Source: Epiperipatus broadwayi | Lineage: Eukaryota; Onychophora; Udeonychophora; Euonychophora; Peripatidae | Assembly: GCA_028023455.1 (NCBI GenBank) | Contig: JAQFVV010012416.1 | Coordinates: forward strand, 4,569,594 to 4,633,593 | DNA length: 64,000 bases | Reading direction: 5' to 3' | Shown: piece after piece, positions 11,851 through 24,203 of the stretch | Layout of the letters: each line of letters begins with the position of its first letter | Position numbering within the stretch: position 1 is the first letter of the stretch | Translations under genes and position numbers: made by a program | Notes under the pieces: generated by a model | The model's input: only the letters and a program-made list of their open reading frames with translations | Databases searched by the model: none | Told to the model about the DNA's origin: nothing

Positions 11851-12555
11851 GATATGGAAGTTGTTTAATATATTTATAAAGATATTACATGAGGGACAGA
11901 GAAATGTAAATCACTCTGTCTGTGTGTGTTTAAATTTAAAAAATCGGATTAATTTCTAACTGAGGTTTAAAATTTATATCTTGGTTAGAGACACTATCTA
12001 ATTGAATACATGATTAATGATAATTTTTACTGTATTTAGTGTCAAAGATGTGAGTGAAATAAAATTTGACACTTGTAATTCAAAATGTAACAATTGTATT
12101 TTATATAAAATTATTCTGAAATTTATATATGACTTAAGTATGCATTTGTATATGTGCCGTACACTCTTTGATATGACTAGTAATACTTTTAAAAATATAA
12201 TTAAATATGTTTTATAAGATCAGGTAATATAGTGATAATGCATTCATTTATTATGCCCTTGACCTGGATTTGAATTGTTTCTGAGTAAAACTTGAATATT
12301 CAAGGCTGCATTCAATATGTTTTTTTTTTTAAATATATCTTTATATCTAGATGTGTACTGTGTCATAATCATTATTATTGTTTAAGTGTATTTTTGAGTA
12401 ATCATCAAATTTCTTGAATATTAGTGCAAAAAATTTCACATGATGAAGCAAAGGATTCTATTTCAGTGCTTCCATTTATTCTTAGCATGAAGAATCCTTA
12501 TATACTAGATAATAGTGTGTATTGAATTCGTATTCACTTCTACGCAATTCATATG
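11851..12555. other. AT-rich spacer, nothing recognised
   Basis: Only AT-driven ORFs. No family recognised. Confidence 0.35.
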
Positions 12556-12595
12556 TCAAGACTAATTTCTGGCTTATGGCTTTCATCAGTTTGTA
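12556..12595 (-). ncRNA. Hammerhead-like motif, A family (decayed)
   Basis: The minus strand reads CTGATGA, a stem II region AAGCCATAAGCCA, GAAA, then TTAGTC. The arrangement and spacing match the motif at 34821-34862. Only the first two base pairs of stem I remain and stem II is weak, so activity is doubtful. The surrounding A arms are not obvious here. Confidence 0.5.
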
Positions 12596-13889
12596 CCTGA
12601 ATATTTGAACCCAATGCATCTTTCATCCAGAAGCCACATTTTGCTTTTTTGCTATCATGGAATTCAAAACAATAATTTTTGAGTATAAACTAACTTACTT
12701 GCATAGGTACACAATTATCAGTTCATTAATCATGTATTTTGTCTTTGACCAAAATTGGTCAAAATTCAAAATACATAATTTCCAGCTTAGATAAATTTTT
12801 ACAGCAGATTTTTTTTTACTCTAACTTCATTGATGCCATCTATTGTACAGTTGAGAAAACAATAGATTCTAGATAGTACAATTTTTTTAAATCCTTATCC
12901 AATGCTACCCTATCCATATCTTCTGACTAACTCTTGATTCAACTCCTCACTTGTGAAAGCCATAAAACATAAATTAGTATGGGATATGTGGCAGTCCTAG
13001 ATATGGATCTAATAATCACTTCCATCAAATTCATTATTCAAGCTTTATAGTAGTTGGAATGAATGATGACAATAAACTGAATATGATTTATTTTAAAATA
13101 ATAATATATCATTTATGTAAATCCTATTTATAGTCTCTCTTTTATTTTTGAATTTAAACATTACCTACATCGATGTATTTAATTTCGACCTCCACAGTAT
13201 CAAACCATTATAACCTTTTTTCTTCCCTTTTAATACATCAATCCAACCTTTTTTCATTTTTTTTAAGATGTTAATTTTTTCATCTTCATCTGTTTATCAT
13301 CTTTTCTGACTTATTTGTACTCTTAATGTAACATATACTTTCATTTATACATTAATATAGTTTAATTATAGTAGGGAGTATGTAGGAGTTTGCTATTAAC
13401 TGAAAGAAGACTATTTCATTCCTCTTTGAGGTCTTAAAGGAACCTAGCAGGGTAAATTCCTAATGTTCACTCACTGCAGCTATTATTACTATGTGAATTT
13501 TGGTTATTGTTGCAGCTGTTGTTACTATATGATTATTCATATAGTATATGAACACAGATAGGTTTCTTATCATCATGCATAAGCCAGTAAGGTGTGTTTA
13601 TTTCCTTTTTACCTTTGAGTGTAAAATCAAGAAACACCATAATCTTTATTCTCAGTTGCCTGATATTTCTTAATTGAAGTATCAATTAAGCTTTTTTGGA
13701 GGGAGAATGAATGTGTGGATATGTGTCTGAATGGAATTTTTGAAATATTTACAAACATGACAGATGAAATTAAATTATGGTCCTAATTTTCAGAAATCTG
13801 TGAAGTCACCAACCAAGAAAGAGCAATTGAAGACAGAGGATATTAAGAATGCTGTGGTTGTGAATCCAGGTTGCTATTGAATGATGAGC
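12596..13889. other. AT-rich region without recognised genes
   Basis: No coding or repeat family recognised. Confidence 0.35.
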
Positions 13890-16690
13890 TTTTATTTTAA
13901 GTACTTACAATTGTAGGTCACTTTCATTACAAAGGAAGATTGCATGAATTGGAAGAACTATCTAATATGAAATGGAAACTGTTGGACCATATGAAGTTTG
14001 AAGAAAAAGTGCAAAGTTAATAGGTTTAACAACTGGATATGTACTTTACTACAAAGACACAAATATCGGAAGCACAAGTGAAGGGAGATTTATTAAAAAC
14101 TAAAAAGAATAACATTGTGGAAATTGGTGGTATATTAGTTATTCAACTTAATGGAAGTTACCAAATGTGGATAATGGCACAGAGTTCTCATTGTGATGAA
14201 GAAGTAAATAATTTTTATGTGGATGTATAAAGACTTTTAATCAGACAAACACCATCTTCAAGAATTGTAATGGTAGATTTTAATGCTAGAATTGGTAAAT
14301 GATTGAAAGATGTAAGGGTGATAGGAAAGTTTGGTCATAATGTTAGACATGAGAAAGAAATCTATATTGTGGAACTTACTGAAATTTTATATTATAAATT
14401 TTGGCTTTAAAAAAATACTAAAAGAAGTGAATATGGACGCATACAAAGAAAATTAATATAGAATTAAATTTTATTTTGACTAATAGACAATATTTATTTC
14501 AATATTGTAATGTTCTTAATAGATTTAATACAGGAAGTGATCTTTGATTAGTAAGATGAAAAACATGTATTAAAGAAAAACTGAAGAGAAAAAAAATACT
14601 AAGAAAAAAATAATATTTACAATTAATATTCCTAAACTTCAAAACATTCCAAATTGTTTTAATTTAGAACTTGCAAATGATTTAAAAATATTAACGGATT
14701 TTGAATTTGGTTCAGATTTTAATGAAGTCAATAAGAAAATAACTAATACTCTATTATGAACTATAACAAAGATAGATGCTACAAAAAGTAGCAATTTACC
14801 AGTAAATTCAAGACACTGTATGATGAAAATATATAAAAATGAATTATTAAAAAGAATTGAATATCTTGAGTGTTATAAAATGCTATTAAAAAGAGGTATT
14901 TAATGATATAAGAAAATGCAATTGATGATAATAATGCAGGCTATAGAAGAGAATAAAAGGCTCAAAAGTATCGAATAACATTTTTTATTTATTTTTGCTC
15001 TTACAAGAAAGATAGAACTATTGCTAAAAAGCGATTAGACATCATAAAATGTGTAAGATTTCTATAAAGAATGGTATAACAGTAAAGAACAAGAAAACAA
15101 AGTATATCTTATAATTACTACTTTTGAATTGCCTATTATGTTAAAAAAAAAGCAGAGAGAAGTACAATTAAAACTCTAAAGTAGGGAAAAGCTCCAAATA
15201 GTGATGGAATTATAATCAGTATATTAAAAGAAGCAGTTAAAAAATAAAAGAATTATTGGCAAAGTAAGATGTATCAGATGATTGTAAGAATGCTGCAGAA
15301 ATATTGATATTCGAAAAAAAATTATAAAAAAAGATGTTAGAAATTACTAACCTAACAGTCTTCCATCTTATCTATAGAAAATATTTTTGACAAAATATTT
15401 ATATCTTATTTACAGTAAATGTTGGATTCAAACCAACCAAAAGAATAAACTAAAATTAAAAGTAGTTTTAGCACAGTAATTCACATTCAAATATTGAGAG
15501 GAGTTATAGAAAGGACTAATAAATATGAGCTGCGATTATTTTCTGAAATTATAAATTACGAAAAAGCATTTGATAATAAAAAGTTTTCTATAGTGATTGA
15601 AGTATTGAATTATCAAGATTTAGACACAGGATATTGTGATTTTCTGAAAAATATTTAAAAATTGTAATAACAATTATTAGATTTCAAGATGATACTAAGA
15701 AGATTAATATGAAAAAGAATATATGACAGGTGGTTCTTAATCTCCAAAACTTTTTAAGCAGTTTTACAAAAAAAAAAAATTTGTGTATTAAAATAGAAGG
15801 AGTAAAAGTAAATGAAGATTATTTAAGTCATCTACATTTTTTCATATGTCATAGCATCGGTCGGGAGGCGAACCCGCAACAACCGTCTGCAACCAACTGC
15901 TTGCAAGGCGGCTGTGCTGACCTCTCGGCTAACAACGCTTGACATATCATCTATATTTTTCAAATAAAATGGTAGGTTTTGCAAATAATATTCCAGAGCA
16001 TCATGAAATGTTGCAAGAGTTATCTGATGAAAGTAAAAAAGTAGGATTAAAAATAAATGCCGAAAAGACTAAACCAAAGTTGAATGGATTTTCCCAAAAG
16101 AAGAAAATAAAGATTAATAATGATGAACTCATTAACAACTACTAATATCTTAGATTATAAACATGATGGCTGAAATTAATCATAAAATTAAACATAAATG
16201 GAGTCTTTTGGCAGAAATATCTTTAATATTAAAAGGCAATATGCCTATGAGTTGAAAAGGAAGATTTTTGAATAAACGTGTTTATTAGTTGTTACTTATG
16301 GCTCTGAGACTTGGACACTTAACAGAAGAATAATACAAAAATGTTAGTCCATTCAACAAAGTATGGATAGATGTATATTATGTGTATTGAGAAAGTCTTG
16401 AAAATGAAATACATGCAGAAAAGAATAAAAAGATATTACTGACATCAATGAAAAAAATTAAGAGAGCTGGAGTAGAATTGGGATGGACATATTGCTAGCA
16501 GAAATGATAATAGATGCACATTTAAATCTTAAACTATATTCCAAGATATTATAAAAGACCTAGAAAAAGACCACATTTGAGATGGATTGATGAAATAAAG
16601 AAATTTCTGATGCGATGTGAATAAAAAATGCTTGATTCAAGAAACTAAATTAAACATAGAGAGATCTTTATTCTGAAGTTGATTGATCAA
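13890..16690 (+). mobile_element. RTE-like LINE, near full length, heavily decayed
   Basis: Blocks of one polyprotein appear in order, separated by many stops and frameshifts. First comes an apurinic endonuclease region with CDEEVNNFYVDV and MVDFNARIGK (the GDFNA motif) at about 14190-14300. A linker follows. The reverse transcriptase region has GKAPNSDGIII at about 15185 and YEKAFD at about 15555. A palm region then leads to LQELSDESKKVGLKINAEKT at about 16010 and a C-terminal RKRPHLRWIDEI block at about 16565. A tRNA-derived SINE interrupts it at 15842-15947. The tail ends near 16690. Decay is far greater than in the 46-kb copy, so it is an older insertion. Confidence 0.8.
15842..15947 (-). 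mobile_element. tRNA-derived SINE (T family) inserted in RTE
   Basis: The minus strand holds the whole tRNA-like unit: GTTAGCCGAGAGGTCAGCAC, an anticodon arm with GCCTTGCAAGC, GCGGGTTCGCC and a 3' acceptor strand. It is flanked by 13-bp duplications with one mismatch (CATCTACATTTTT at 15829-15841 and CATCTATATTTTT at 15948-15960). Removing it rejoins RTE coding sequence, which fixes order of insertion. Confidence 0.85.
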
Positions 16691-16699
16691 GAATGACGA

Positions 16700-17599
16700 T
16701 GATGAATTCTAATAGCTTTAGATAAAAAATTGCAACAGAACTGATCAATTCGAAACCCGAAATCTATATCACTATTAGTATAATTTTTCTTTGCTTCTCT
16801 GGTCTCTGTAATTATACTTTCATTTTCAGATCAACGGAAGAAATTAGGTTTTTTTAATTCATGGTGCTAATTACATATTTGTTTTATAACTAAAATATCA
16901 AATATTTGTTTCAATTTAATTGTTTTTTTCATTTATCTGTCAAATTTCATATGTGGTTAACCACAATGGAGAAATGATAATCATAAGAACTAAAAGTCCC
17001 CGAATCAAAACTCAACTTGCTAAATTTGGTGATTAAATATATGATCTTCAAAGCAATTAACTACATTTTTATTTTAGACCTGTGTGGTTTAGCTGTGTCC
17101 TGATAGACATCAAATCGAAAACTTTGTGAATCAAAATTTAACATGTTACTTCTGAATTGAACGCTACACATAACTTCTTCAGAAACTAATTCTTTCCTTA
17201 TATTATTTCTATAATTATAAACATATTCATAACTCATCTTTCAGAGTAAATCCCGCCTGTCTTCCAATTTCTTTTAGCTTTTCACCACAACTTTAGTACA
17301 ATCTTATGGGATTTTTTTGCCTTTAATTTATCAACGTTCATTTCAGTAGTTATGTTTGAAGCTTAACATTATATAATAATCAGCTGTTTTATTAAATTAT
17401 TTAAGCACTTAAATTTTCTATGTTATAAATACCACAAATGTTTTTTTTTAAAATTTTTAAGTTCTACTTGAAATATTACAACGCTGTGTAAATCTTCACT
17501 CAGAAAGTTTCTGTTACTCTTATATTTTTATATAAAAATGCAGTCCGGGTCTGTCTTGGATCAGCAATCTTATATCTGGTTTACGTTTCAGTTATTTAT
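16700..17599. other. AT-rich spacer, nothing recognised
   Basis: No gene or repeat family recognised. Confidence 0.35.
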
Positions 17600-17712
17600 C
17601 AAAAATATCCTGGGTAGTTTGTCACAGTTAGTAGAACGTCTGATTTAGAGAGGTCTCAGAGTCGATTCTGGGCTCAAACTTCTTATGAACACTTTAGCCA
17701 TTTTTTAAATCA
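17600..17712 (+). mobile_element. SINE2-type repeat
   Basis: GTTAGTAGAACGTCTGATTT (box A-like) is followed by GATTCTGGGC and the family signature AACTTCTTATGAACAC. A diverged member. Confidence 0.45.
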
Positions 17713-18111
17713 AATATTATTTTCGATTATGGTCATTAATGGTATTTCTCCATCTCTATTTCAATTACATAAATATTCTTACAAACTTAATAAAATAATT
17801 TACTTTTTTGTAATTTCAGCCACTATAACATTGCAGTAAATAAAAGGCATGAAAGTATTCAATTGGGAGAAAAACAAAAATGACAATTAAATATATTTGT
17901 TCTGCGAACTTTGTTACGGTTGATTCAAGAGTTAAATGTTCTTGAAATGAAGTTCAAGGATTCTTTCTGATAATTGGACAGTATGCGAATTCCCGATTAA
18001 CTAACTGTTTGATCATTTGTAATTAAGCATAGAAAAATTTTCAAAAAATATATATTTATTTGTCAATAATATGAATTTAACATGATTTGAGAGATAGTAT
18101 TTAACTTTAAT

Positions 18112-18280
18112 ATAGTGGATTTGAACTCAGATTTTCAAGTACCTTCAACTATCCATACTATCTCATACCATTGATACATACGACCACATACATGTAGAAA
18201 AGATAAATCAATGGTATGAGATGGTGTGGATAGTTGAAGGGTGCTTGAAAGTCTGAGTTCAAATCCCCTATATTTATAAT
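18112..18280. mobile_element. Element B arm duplicated head to head
   Basis: Inverted arms of about 70 bp: GGATTTGAACTCAGA, CTTCAACTATCCATAC and ATCTCATACCATTGAT on the left, with their inverses on the right (TATGAGATGGTGTGGATAG, AGTCTGAGTTCAAATC). The loop contains ACATGTAGAAAAGATAAAT, another B block. No hammerhead remains. Confidence 0.6.
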
Positions 18281-18289
18281 TAGGCTCCA

Positions 18290-19284
18290 GGTATGTGAAG
18301 AGTGCCTGTGTTTCAAACATTTAACTTAAATGTAAGTAATTTAACTCAAATTTTCAGTGTTTTGTTATAACATTTTTTTATCATTTACTTCTATTAAACT
18401 CTTAATAAAATGTCTCATTTAATTTTTTAAATATTAATCTTGTCTTACTTGAGATGAAATGACAATTATAAAAAAACAGATTTGTTATATATATATATTT
18501 CAGCTTGATCTTTCCATATTTGCATTCAAAAGACATGCCTCATGCCATCGGCTAGTGCCTATTCCAAAGAGCTTTGGTCTTTCTTTTATTTTGCTGTTCT
18601 CAATGAAGTTTCTCTTTTAGAATTATAATACTAACAAAAATTTAGATTTTAGTAACATGTTTATACTAAAGGTATAAGTTAATCTGAATGAATGCTTTTA
18701 AGTACCATTTTTTAACTAAGATATAAAATGTTATACAATACCGAAATCCTGAATGTTAAAGTATAACAATACAAGGCTCATAGAAACAGTTTCAGTAAAA
18801 GCCCTTTATCAGTATGTAAAATCCCAATATGCTATCTATCTTATTAAACATATTTTTATTTTATTTTTATTTCAAGATGAGAAAAAATGTTTTAAGGGCA
18901 AATATTTATTGTACTATTGGAAAGATATAGCTCTATAATATACTAATATCCATATTGGTCATATGTAAATTATTTACATTTTACTCTCTACTGATATTTA
19001 TATTTTAAAAGACTAAAACAAATTTATTATGTCCAATAAATAATTTGTACTTAACTGGAAAATGTAGAATAGCGTAAGCTCTTAATAAAACATATAAAAA
19101 AATAAATTAAGTTAATAATGTAGAGTAAAAAATTGCATAAAATAACTTAATTAGCATAAAGGCTATGTGAAGAAACATACACATATAAACTTATTCGGTA
19201 TTACTTTCAAGTGACGAAAGATTGTACAGATTGAAATAACTGTTTAATATTAAATAAGTTATTATAGATTTGGTGAAGTTGCAA
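18290..19284. other. AT-rich spacer, nothing recognised
   Basis: No feature recognised. Confidence 0.35.
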
Positions 19285-19610
19285 GAAAAAATAGAGAGAC
19301 AACTAATTTGAAAAGAAGACATCTTTTATTATAAAAATGTAAATATTATGAAAACAGGTGAAGATGTATACATTATAAATAAAAGATACAACATTATTGA
19401 AATGGAAATGATATTAGACAGAATGGTAAAATTAGTAATTCAATTTAATAAAAAAAAACACAACACAAAATGTAAATAATTCATTGAAGAAGTAGAGAAA
19501 AATTAAATAGATGTATAGAATCTATTATCACACCCAATAACATTTTACAATTGTTGTGAATGATTTCGATCTTTAAAATGAAAATAATTGAAATTTCAAA
19601 GAGTTATTCT
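19285..19610 (+). mobile_element. Possible RTE endonuclease remnant
   Basis: A broken frame gives TGEDVYIINKRY, then MILDRMVKLVIQFN, then FIEEVEKN. This order resembles the RTE endonuclease region (NKR..., DRM...IQ, EEVE), matching the start of the 13.9-kb copy. It has stops and no neighbouring reverse transcriptase, so the call is tentative. Confidence 0.4.
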
Positions 19611-20371
19611 TATATCTTCTTCTTTTTTTGCATTTCTTTATATATCCATATACATCTTTACCCCCATTAGCGATGGGAATTGGTCCTCCAAAACTCATCG
19701 TTGAGCAAGAATACCGTATACAGAATACGAATTTATAATGGGGGTCTATGGGAAAAAAGTTGATCGGTTCCTAAAGCTAAAAAATTACACTAACTTGGGA
19801 ATAAAGTACATATTAAAAAAATTATTTATCGAAAGCATTGTATATGTAAACTGTACAGTATCTAAAAAAAAAATTTTGTATCACTAGGAAAAAAAATGTG
19901 TATTTTCTCTGTTCCAAAAGTATGGTACAGCAAAAAGAAAGGGAAAGTGAAACTAAATTTGAATTTAAGTTTTTATATTCTTCAGCAGATGTTTTTCATT
20001 GTAATGAAAAAAAAAATCTATACTGAAGTGCATTTTTTTAAAATTTATATTACAGTACACATTACTGTACATTTATGTTTATTACTTATGTGAAATTATT
20101 AAAATTAAAAAACAATGTTTAATTATAACTTATTTAATTGAACATAAAGACTTATTACGGTACACTAGAGTAACAAAACACATATGCTTATTGTAAATCA
20201 ATCAACTTTAGAAAAAAAAATTCAACTTATTTTAAAAGAAAAAAAAATCTAACTGTACTAATTTTCTAAAACATACGCTAAGTTTATTTTTATTTTATTT
20301 TATATTTGCTATAAGTTGATTATTGGAATCTTAATAAATACAGTACTGGGTATTTTTAGTAATGCCCCCCC

Positions 20372-20388
20372 CCCGCCCGCTGTTCATG
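20372..20388. repeat. Short C-rich run
   Basis: A poly-C run interrupted by G stands out in an AT-rich setting. It could be an assembly error or a microsatellite. Confidence 0.5.
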
Positions 20389-21435
20389 TAGAAAGATTAT
20401 TCATTAACATTTATTTTGAATGCAATCTGTTTTTTTTTCTAATTCAACATTCGTGTTTTAAAAGGTTTTTTTTTTTGATTTGAAATCACTTGAATATAAA
20501 CAACATTTTTAATGAAGTTACAAAATCAATGATGGTATTTTAGTAGTACTGTACACCTGGGTCTCGTTTTATGCAGTAAATAGGTTCCTCAGAAAACACG
20601 CACAAAAGAAATCGCACAAAAATAGACTTAACTTACCTTGAGAAATGGAGTATATGTTCCAGTAATTTTCAAAAATCACATAAATGCAAAGCAACAAGGA
20701 AAAATTACCTTAAAATTCACATTAAAAAAATAAGGAAATAAAGTATGACTAATAAAAAATTTCAAATATTTGAAAAAAAAAAATACAAGACAAACTTTTT
20801 TTACTTTTTTTATTAACTACAGTATTTAATTTTATATTTTTCATACATATTTTAATCATTAACACTATTTGAGAATATGCAGATTCATGATGTGATACAC
20901 AACTAGTGCCACTTTCAGTCTTGTGCTGTGTTAATGGTTTTCTGTTTTTATATTAAAAAATAAGATTGCAATCAAAACAAAAATATTATACATTATCATT
21001 AGAAAGATTATTTTCAGTTTAAACAATCAGCAAAATCTTCGTTATTTATTTTAACAATCTAAAAAATTTTTTTTTCTGTTATATCTAACAAAGTATGTTT
21101 TAAAAGTTTAAAATTTTTGAATATTTATTGCAATATTTTTATATTTAAGTATAAATCAATTATTATTTACTCATTAGTATAAGTAGGTTATTTACATAGA
21201 AGCTAAGATTCTAGATACAGCTTCAGGTCATATTCACATTAGCTGCTAATATAATGTTATATTTTTGAAAAAAAAAAAGTATTTCAAGTCAAAATAAGTT
21301 ATTAATAATTTAAATTTCTTGATATCTAATAAATATAGTGAAATATGAAAGATATTAAGAAGAAGCATGAATCGCATAACTTCAAAATCACATTAAATAA
21401 TCCGCATAAAATGAGACTCAGGTATATTTATATAC

Positions 21436-21565
21436 TGGACTATTTCATTATCTAATATAATTGTTGAATGTCATTGGAAAAATTAAACTTTATTTAAATA
21501 ATCCAAGGACTGTCCATTATATTTAAATAAAAGTTTAATTTTTCTAAAGACATTCAACACTTATA
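21436..21565. mobile_element. Element C, terminal arms only
   Basis: A foldback of about 130 bp: GGACTATTTCATTATCTAAT, GTTGAATGTC and AAATTAAACTTTATTTAAAT on the left, with the inverses (AAAGTTTAATTTTTCTAAAG, ACATTCAACAC) on the right. These are the terminal arms of elements C1 and C2 without the minisatellite centre. Either the ancestral form or a deletion product. Confidence 0.6.
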
Positions 21566-21889
21566 TGTATATAGTATTATAGATTCATTAATTATATATA
21601 TTTTAAGTTTAATATGTTCTAAAATCAAAATACTGAATGCAGCGCTAGCATTGTGTTTTATGAATAAAATATTGTATGTGCTATACAATTTAAAATACCT
21701 ATTCTCAGACGTCATCAATGACTCAAAATTCAAAATGGCTGCCAAAAAAGTTTTTAAAAAAAATTTTCCCCGATCGTTATAGTGAATAATCGATTGTAAA
21801 TCGAAGTAGTGGGTACAAATTGATGATGATCGCTATTGTGAAATATCGCTAAGTAGCCAATCACTAAGTGAGGTCTAGGTGTATATTAC

Positions 21890-22205
21890 TTTTTTATAAA
21901 CTCCTCCTATACACTAATGCAATTTTTATAATTCCGTCTTTATTTTTCTAATAGTTTTTGTTGTCCTGCAGTCACAGAGCATTTTATAACCTTCTTCCCC
22001 TTTTATAAATGTAAAAAAAGGAAGAAGATTATAAAAAGCTCTGATGAAGACTGCAGGACAATCGAAACTATTAGAAAATAGTATAAATGAGGAAGAATAT
22101 AAAAAGCTCCCATGAAGACTACAGGATAATTGAAACTGTTAGAAAAAAAAGGAGAAATTATAAAAATTGCATTAGAGTGTATATGAGGAATTTATAAAAA
22201 AAAAT
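21890..22205. repeat. Foldback with internal repeated unit
   Basis: Outer arms match inverted (CTCCTATACACTAATGCAAT on the left, ATTGCATTAGAGTGTATATG on the right). Inside, a unit with GAAGACT(G/A)CAGGA(C/T)AAT and AAGAAGATTATAAAAAGCTC is present three times, once inverted. MITE-like. No ORF. Confidence 0.6.
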
Positions 22206-22379
22206 AATATATTTCAAAGAGTTGTGAAAACTTGATAAGGAGATTGATATAGCAGAAGACATAGACTTTTGGAATTTTCTGTGAAAAAAAAAAGAATCTA
22301 TATTTATAAATTGATTTCTAGAAATGGACATCCAAATGAAAATAAAAAAAAAATTGAAATTACATTTTTACTCTTATTA

Positions 22380-23330
22380 ATTAAGATATACATTCCATAT
22401 GTGGAATGTGCTTAAATAAACTCACCTAAAGGGGTTATATTGATTAATGAATTGTAAACTAGAGAGACAAAAATTAGTAGTAATTCATAGTTTTAATTTT
22501 CAGAAATATTCTAGAATTTGGAAAAAGTTTACAAATATTAAGAGATTTTAAAGATGTTTTAGGTTTAAAGAGAATCAATTCAGAGAAAACTAATCGGTAA
22601 TTTAATAAGAATTGCTATACAGATAGCTATTGCGCAAAAAAAAAAATAAAAAAAAATGCAATTCTGTATAAGTTTTTATTAAAACAAGACAATGCATAAA
22701 GAAAAAAGAATTTGAAAATATTTCAAATGATACATTTAAAAAACTAAGTTGTCAAGCGTTGGTGGCCGAGAGGTCCGCACAACTTCCTTACAAGCAGTTG
22801 TCCCGGGTTAGCGGGTTCGTTCCCGGCCGATGCTATGAACGCATAAAAAAAAACCGAGTTGTTAAACCCCACCCCCTTTCAACAGTATTATAAAGTACAA
22901 AAAAAAAACTACAAAAAAAAATTAAGTTTCAAAAATATAAATAATAGCAAATTTTTTTAACAATGAAAAAAAACCTGTCGTATTATTTTTAAAAAGGATA
23001 ATGATATACGAAGAACTATTTGGTAATAAAAAACATAAACAAACAAACAAAATAGTCCATGTAATTGTAACATCCTTCAAAATTCGAAGTATTTTAAATA
23101 AAAGATATGAACACAGAACTAACTTTTTAAAGAATGGAAAAGTTCTAGGCTATGATGGAATTATTGTGGAGATGTCAAAAAAAGGCGAAGAAATAAAGAA
23201 ATTGTTAGCTAAGGTGCATATTTAATATCTAAATAATGAGAAATCATAAAAAATGTTCAAAGAATGCAGTAGGGATTTTTATGTTTAAGGAAGATGAAAA
23301 TATGAATTTAGAAATTGCAAACTTATCATT
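22380..23330 (+). mobile_element. RTE-like LINE fragment, interrupted by a SINE
   Basis: It begins with the linker region shared with the 46-kb copy (KLERQK block at 22460). It continues after the SINE with MIYEELFGNK and FLKNGKVLGYDGII near 23000-23160, the RTE block before the reverse transcriptase palm. It then reads KKDENM-like near 23280. Frameshifts and poly-A runs break it. Confidence 0.65.
22753..22850 (+). mobile_element. tRNA-derived SINE (T family), well preserved
   Basis: It folds as a tRNA. The 7-bp acceptor stem is GCGTTGG with CCGATGC (wobbles and a mismatch allowed). TG and a D arm starting GCCGAGAGGT follow, then an anticodon arm with loop CTTACAA (anticodon UAC). The T arm is GCGGGTTCGTTCCCGG. 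A short ATGAACGCAT then A-run tail ends it. Flanking AAACTAAGTTGT (22741-22752) and AAACCGAGTTGT (22851-22862) form a 12-bp duplication with two mismatches. D-stem pairing is poor and the tail is SINE-like, so this is not a working tRNA gene. Confidence 0.8.
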
Positions 23331-23332
23331 AC

Positions 23333-23465
23333 TTAGTCAGTTCTATATTAAATTCTAACATTTCCTGAAGCTTTTGATCATAACTTGCAAAAACAATTGC
23401 ATCTTCTGCAAAGTCTCCCTGATTTAAGCATCTTCATGCATTTTTATTCCATTATCGTACCATTC
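23333..23465 (-). mobile_element. RTE-like LINE fragment, inverted
   Basis: The minus strand reads FADDAIVFASYDQKLQEMLE, the catalytic palm motif region of the RTE reverse transcriptase with the ADD box intact in this short piece. It is oriented opposite to the fragment just upstream, which implies a second insertion or an inversion. Confidence 0.65.
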
Positions 23466-23504
23466 ACAAAATATTTTCTGATTTTTATAAAAGCTTTTGG
23501 AGAG

Positions 23505-23600
23505 ATGAAACCACCCTTAACATGAGTAAGGATGATTAACCACCCTTAACATGAATAAGGATCATTAACCACCCTTAACATGAGTAAGGGTCAATACAAC
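23505..23600. repeat. 29-30 bp minisatellite, three copies
   Basis: The unit begins ACCACCCTTAACATGAGTAA and ends GGATGATTA, with single-base differences among copies. Within the unit, CCCTTAACATGAGTAAGG is itself a near-palindrome. Confidence 0.8.
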
Positions 23601-24062
23601 ACATTTGGTTTTATACTACTATTGTTATAACTGTAAAAGAAATACAACAGTATAAGTATTGAGCAAAGTTATAACAAAGAACAATGATATTACTTGTTAT
23701 GTTGTATTCCTTTTATAGATTAAAAAAAGTATTAGATTCTATAACCATTTTGGCATTGCTAAAATTTAGAAACATAAAGATGTAAACTCAGAATGATGCT
23801 AAATTCTAAATAATATTTATCAAACCACATCAGTAATGTTTAAATTACATAGTCATACTAAAAAGTTTAGCATTATTGAGGGTGCAGGAGAGAGTAATTC
23901 CATTTCTCCAAAAGTTTTACAGAAACTTTAGAAGGATTGAAAGAGGGAGCTAATGAAAAAAAATTGCTTAAGTCATAAAGATTTTTCAGATTAGACAACT
24001 TCCATATTTCTCCACTTTTTTTTATTTCATATAAATAAAGATACAATAAAAGACAAATAACT

Positions 24063-24104
24063 CCCAAGATGTATTTCGTGCTGAACCAGCACTCATCAGA
24101 TGGG
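24063..24104 (-). ncRNA. Hammerhead ribozyme motif, B2 unit 1 (core intact)
   Basis: Minus strand: CCCAT then CTGATGA. Stem II is GTGCT with AGCAC around GGTTC, five Watson-Crick pairs. GAAA follows, then a minimal stem III (AT with AT around AC), cleavage triplet AUC and TTGGG. Stem I keeps four pairs after one T-T mismatch next to the core. The best stem II in the window. Confidence 0.75.
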
Positions 24105-24165
24105 CCAGGCCATCATCTCTCAAATAATTTCGTATAAATAAAGATACAATAAAAGACAAATAACC

Positions 24166-24203
24166 CCCAAGATTTCATGCTGAACCAGCACTCATCAGTT
24201 GGG
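24166..24203 (-). ncRNA. Hammerhead ribozyme motif, B2 unit 2 (stem III deleted)
   Basis: Stem I CCCAA/TTGGG is perfect, the CTGATGA and GAAA boxes are intact, and stem II is GTGCT/AGCAT. Four bases have been lost between GAAA and the cleavage triplet, removing stem III. Probably inactive alone. Confidence 0.65.

Larger units (their letters stand above)
19655..21885. mobile_element. Possible DNA-transposon remnants, nested
   Basis: An inner pair of inverted ends, CACCTGGGTCTCGTTTTATG near 20555 and CATAAAATGAGACTCAGGTA near 21407, is separated by about 850 bp without a transposase ORF. An outer, weaker pair (TACCCCCATTAGCGAT near 19659 and a CTAAGTGAGGTCTAGGTGTA end near 21860) may mark a larger element. 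A solo element C lies at 21436-21565. I cannot assign a superfamily. Confidence 0.35.

Noticed and set aside
16020-16035. CTGATGA in the 16-kb RTE.
   Set aside because: It is the codons of LSDES in the RTE protein and occurs in the same place in the 47-kb copy. No stem II or GAAA partner.
22041-22075. CTGATGA followed by GAAAC 16 bases later in the foldback at 21890-22205, like a hammerhead.
   Set aside because: The intervening bases form no acceptable stem II and the downstream bases give no stem III and cleavage triplet. The sister unit in the same foldback lacks CTGATGA.
22753-22835. A functional tRNA gene with anticodon UAC.
   Set aside because: The D stem pairs poorly, the sequence is repeated six times with decay, and copies have A tails and target duplications. 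It is a SINE.
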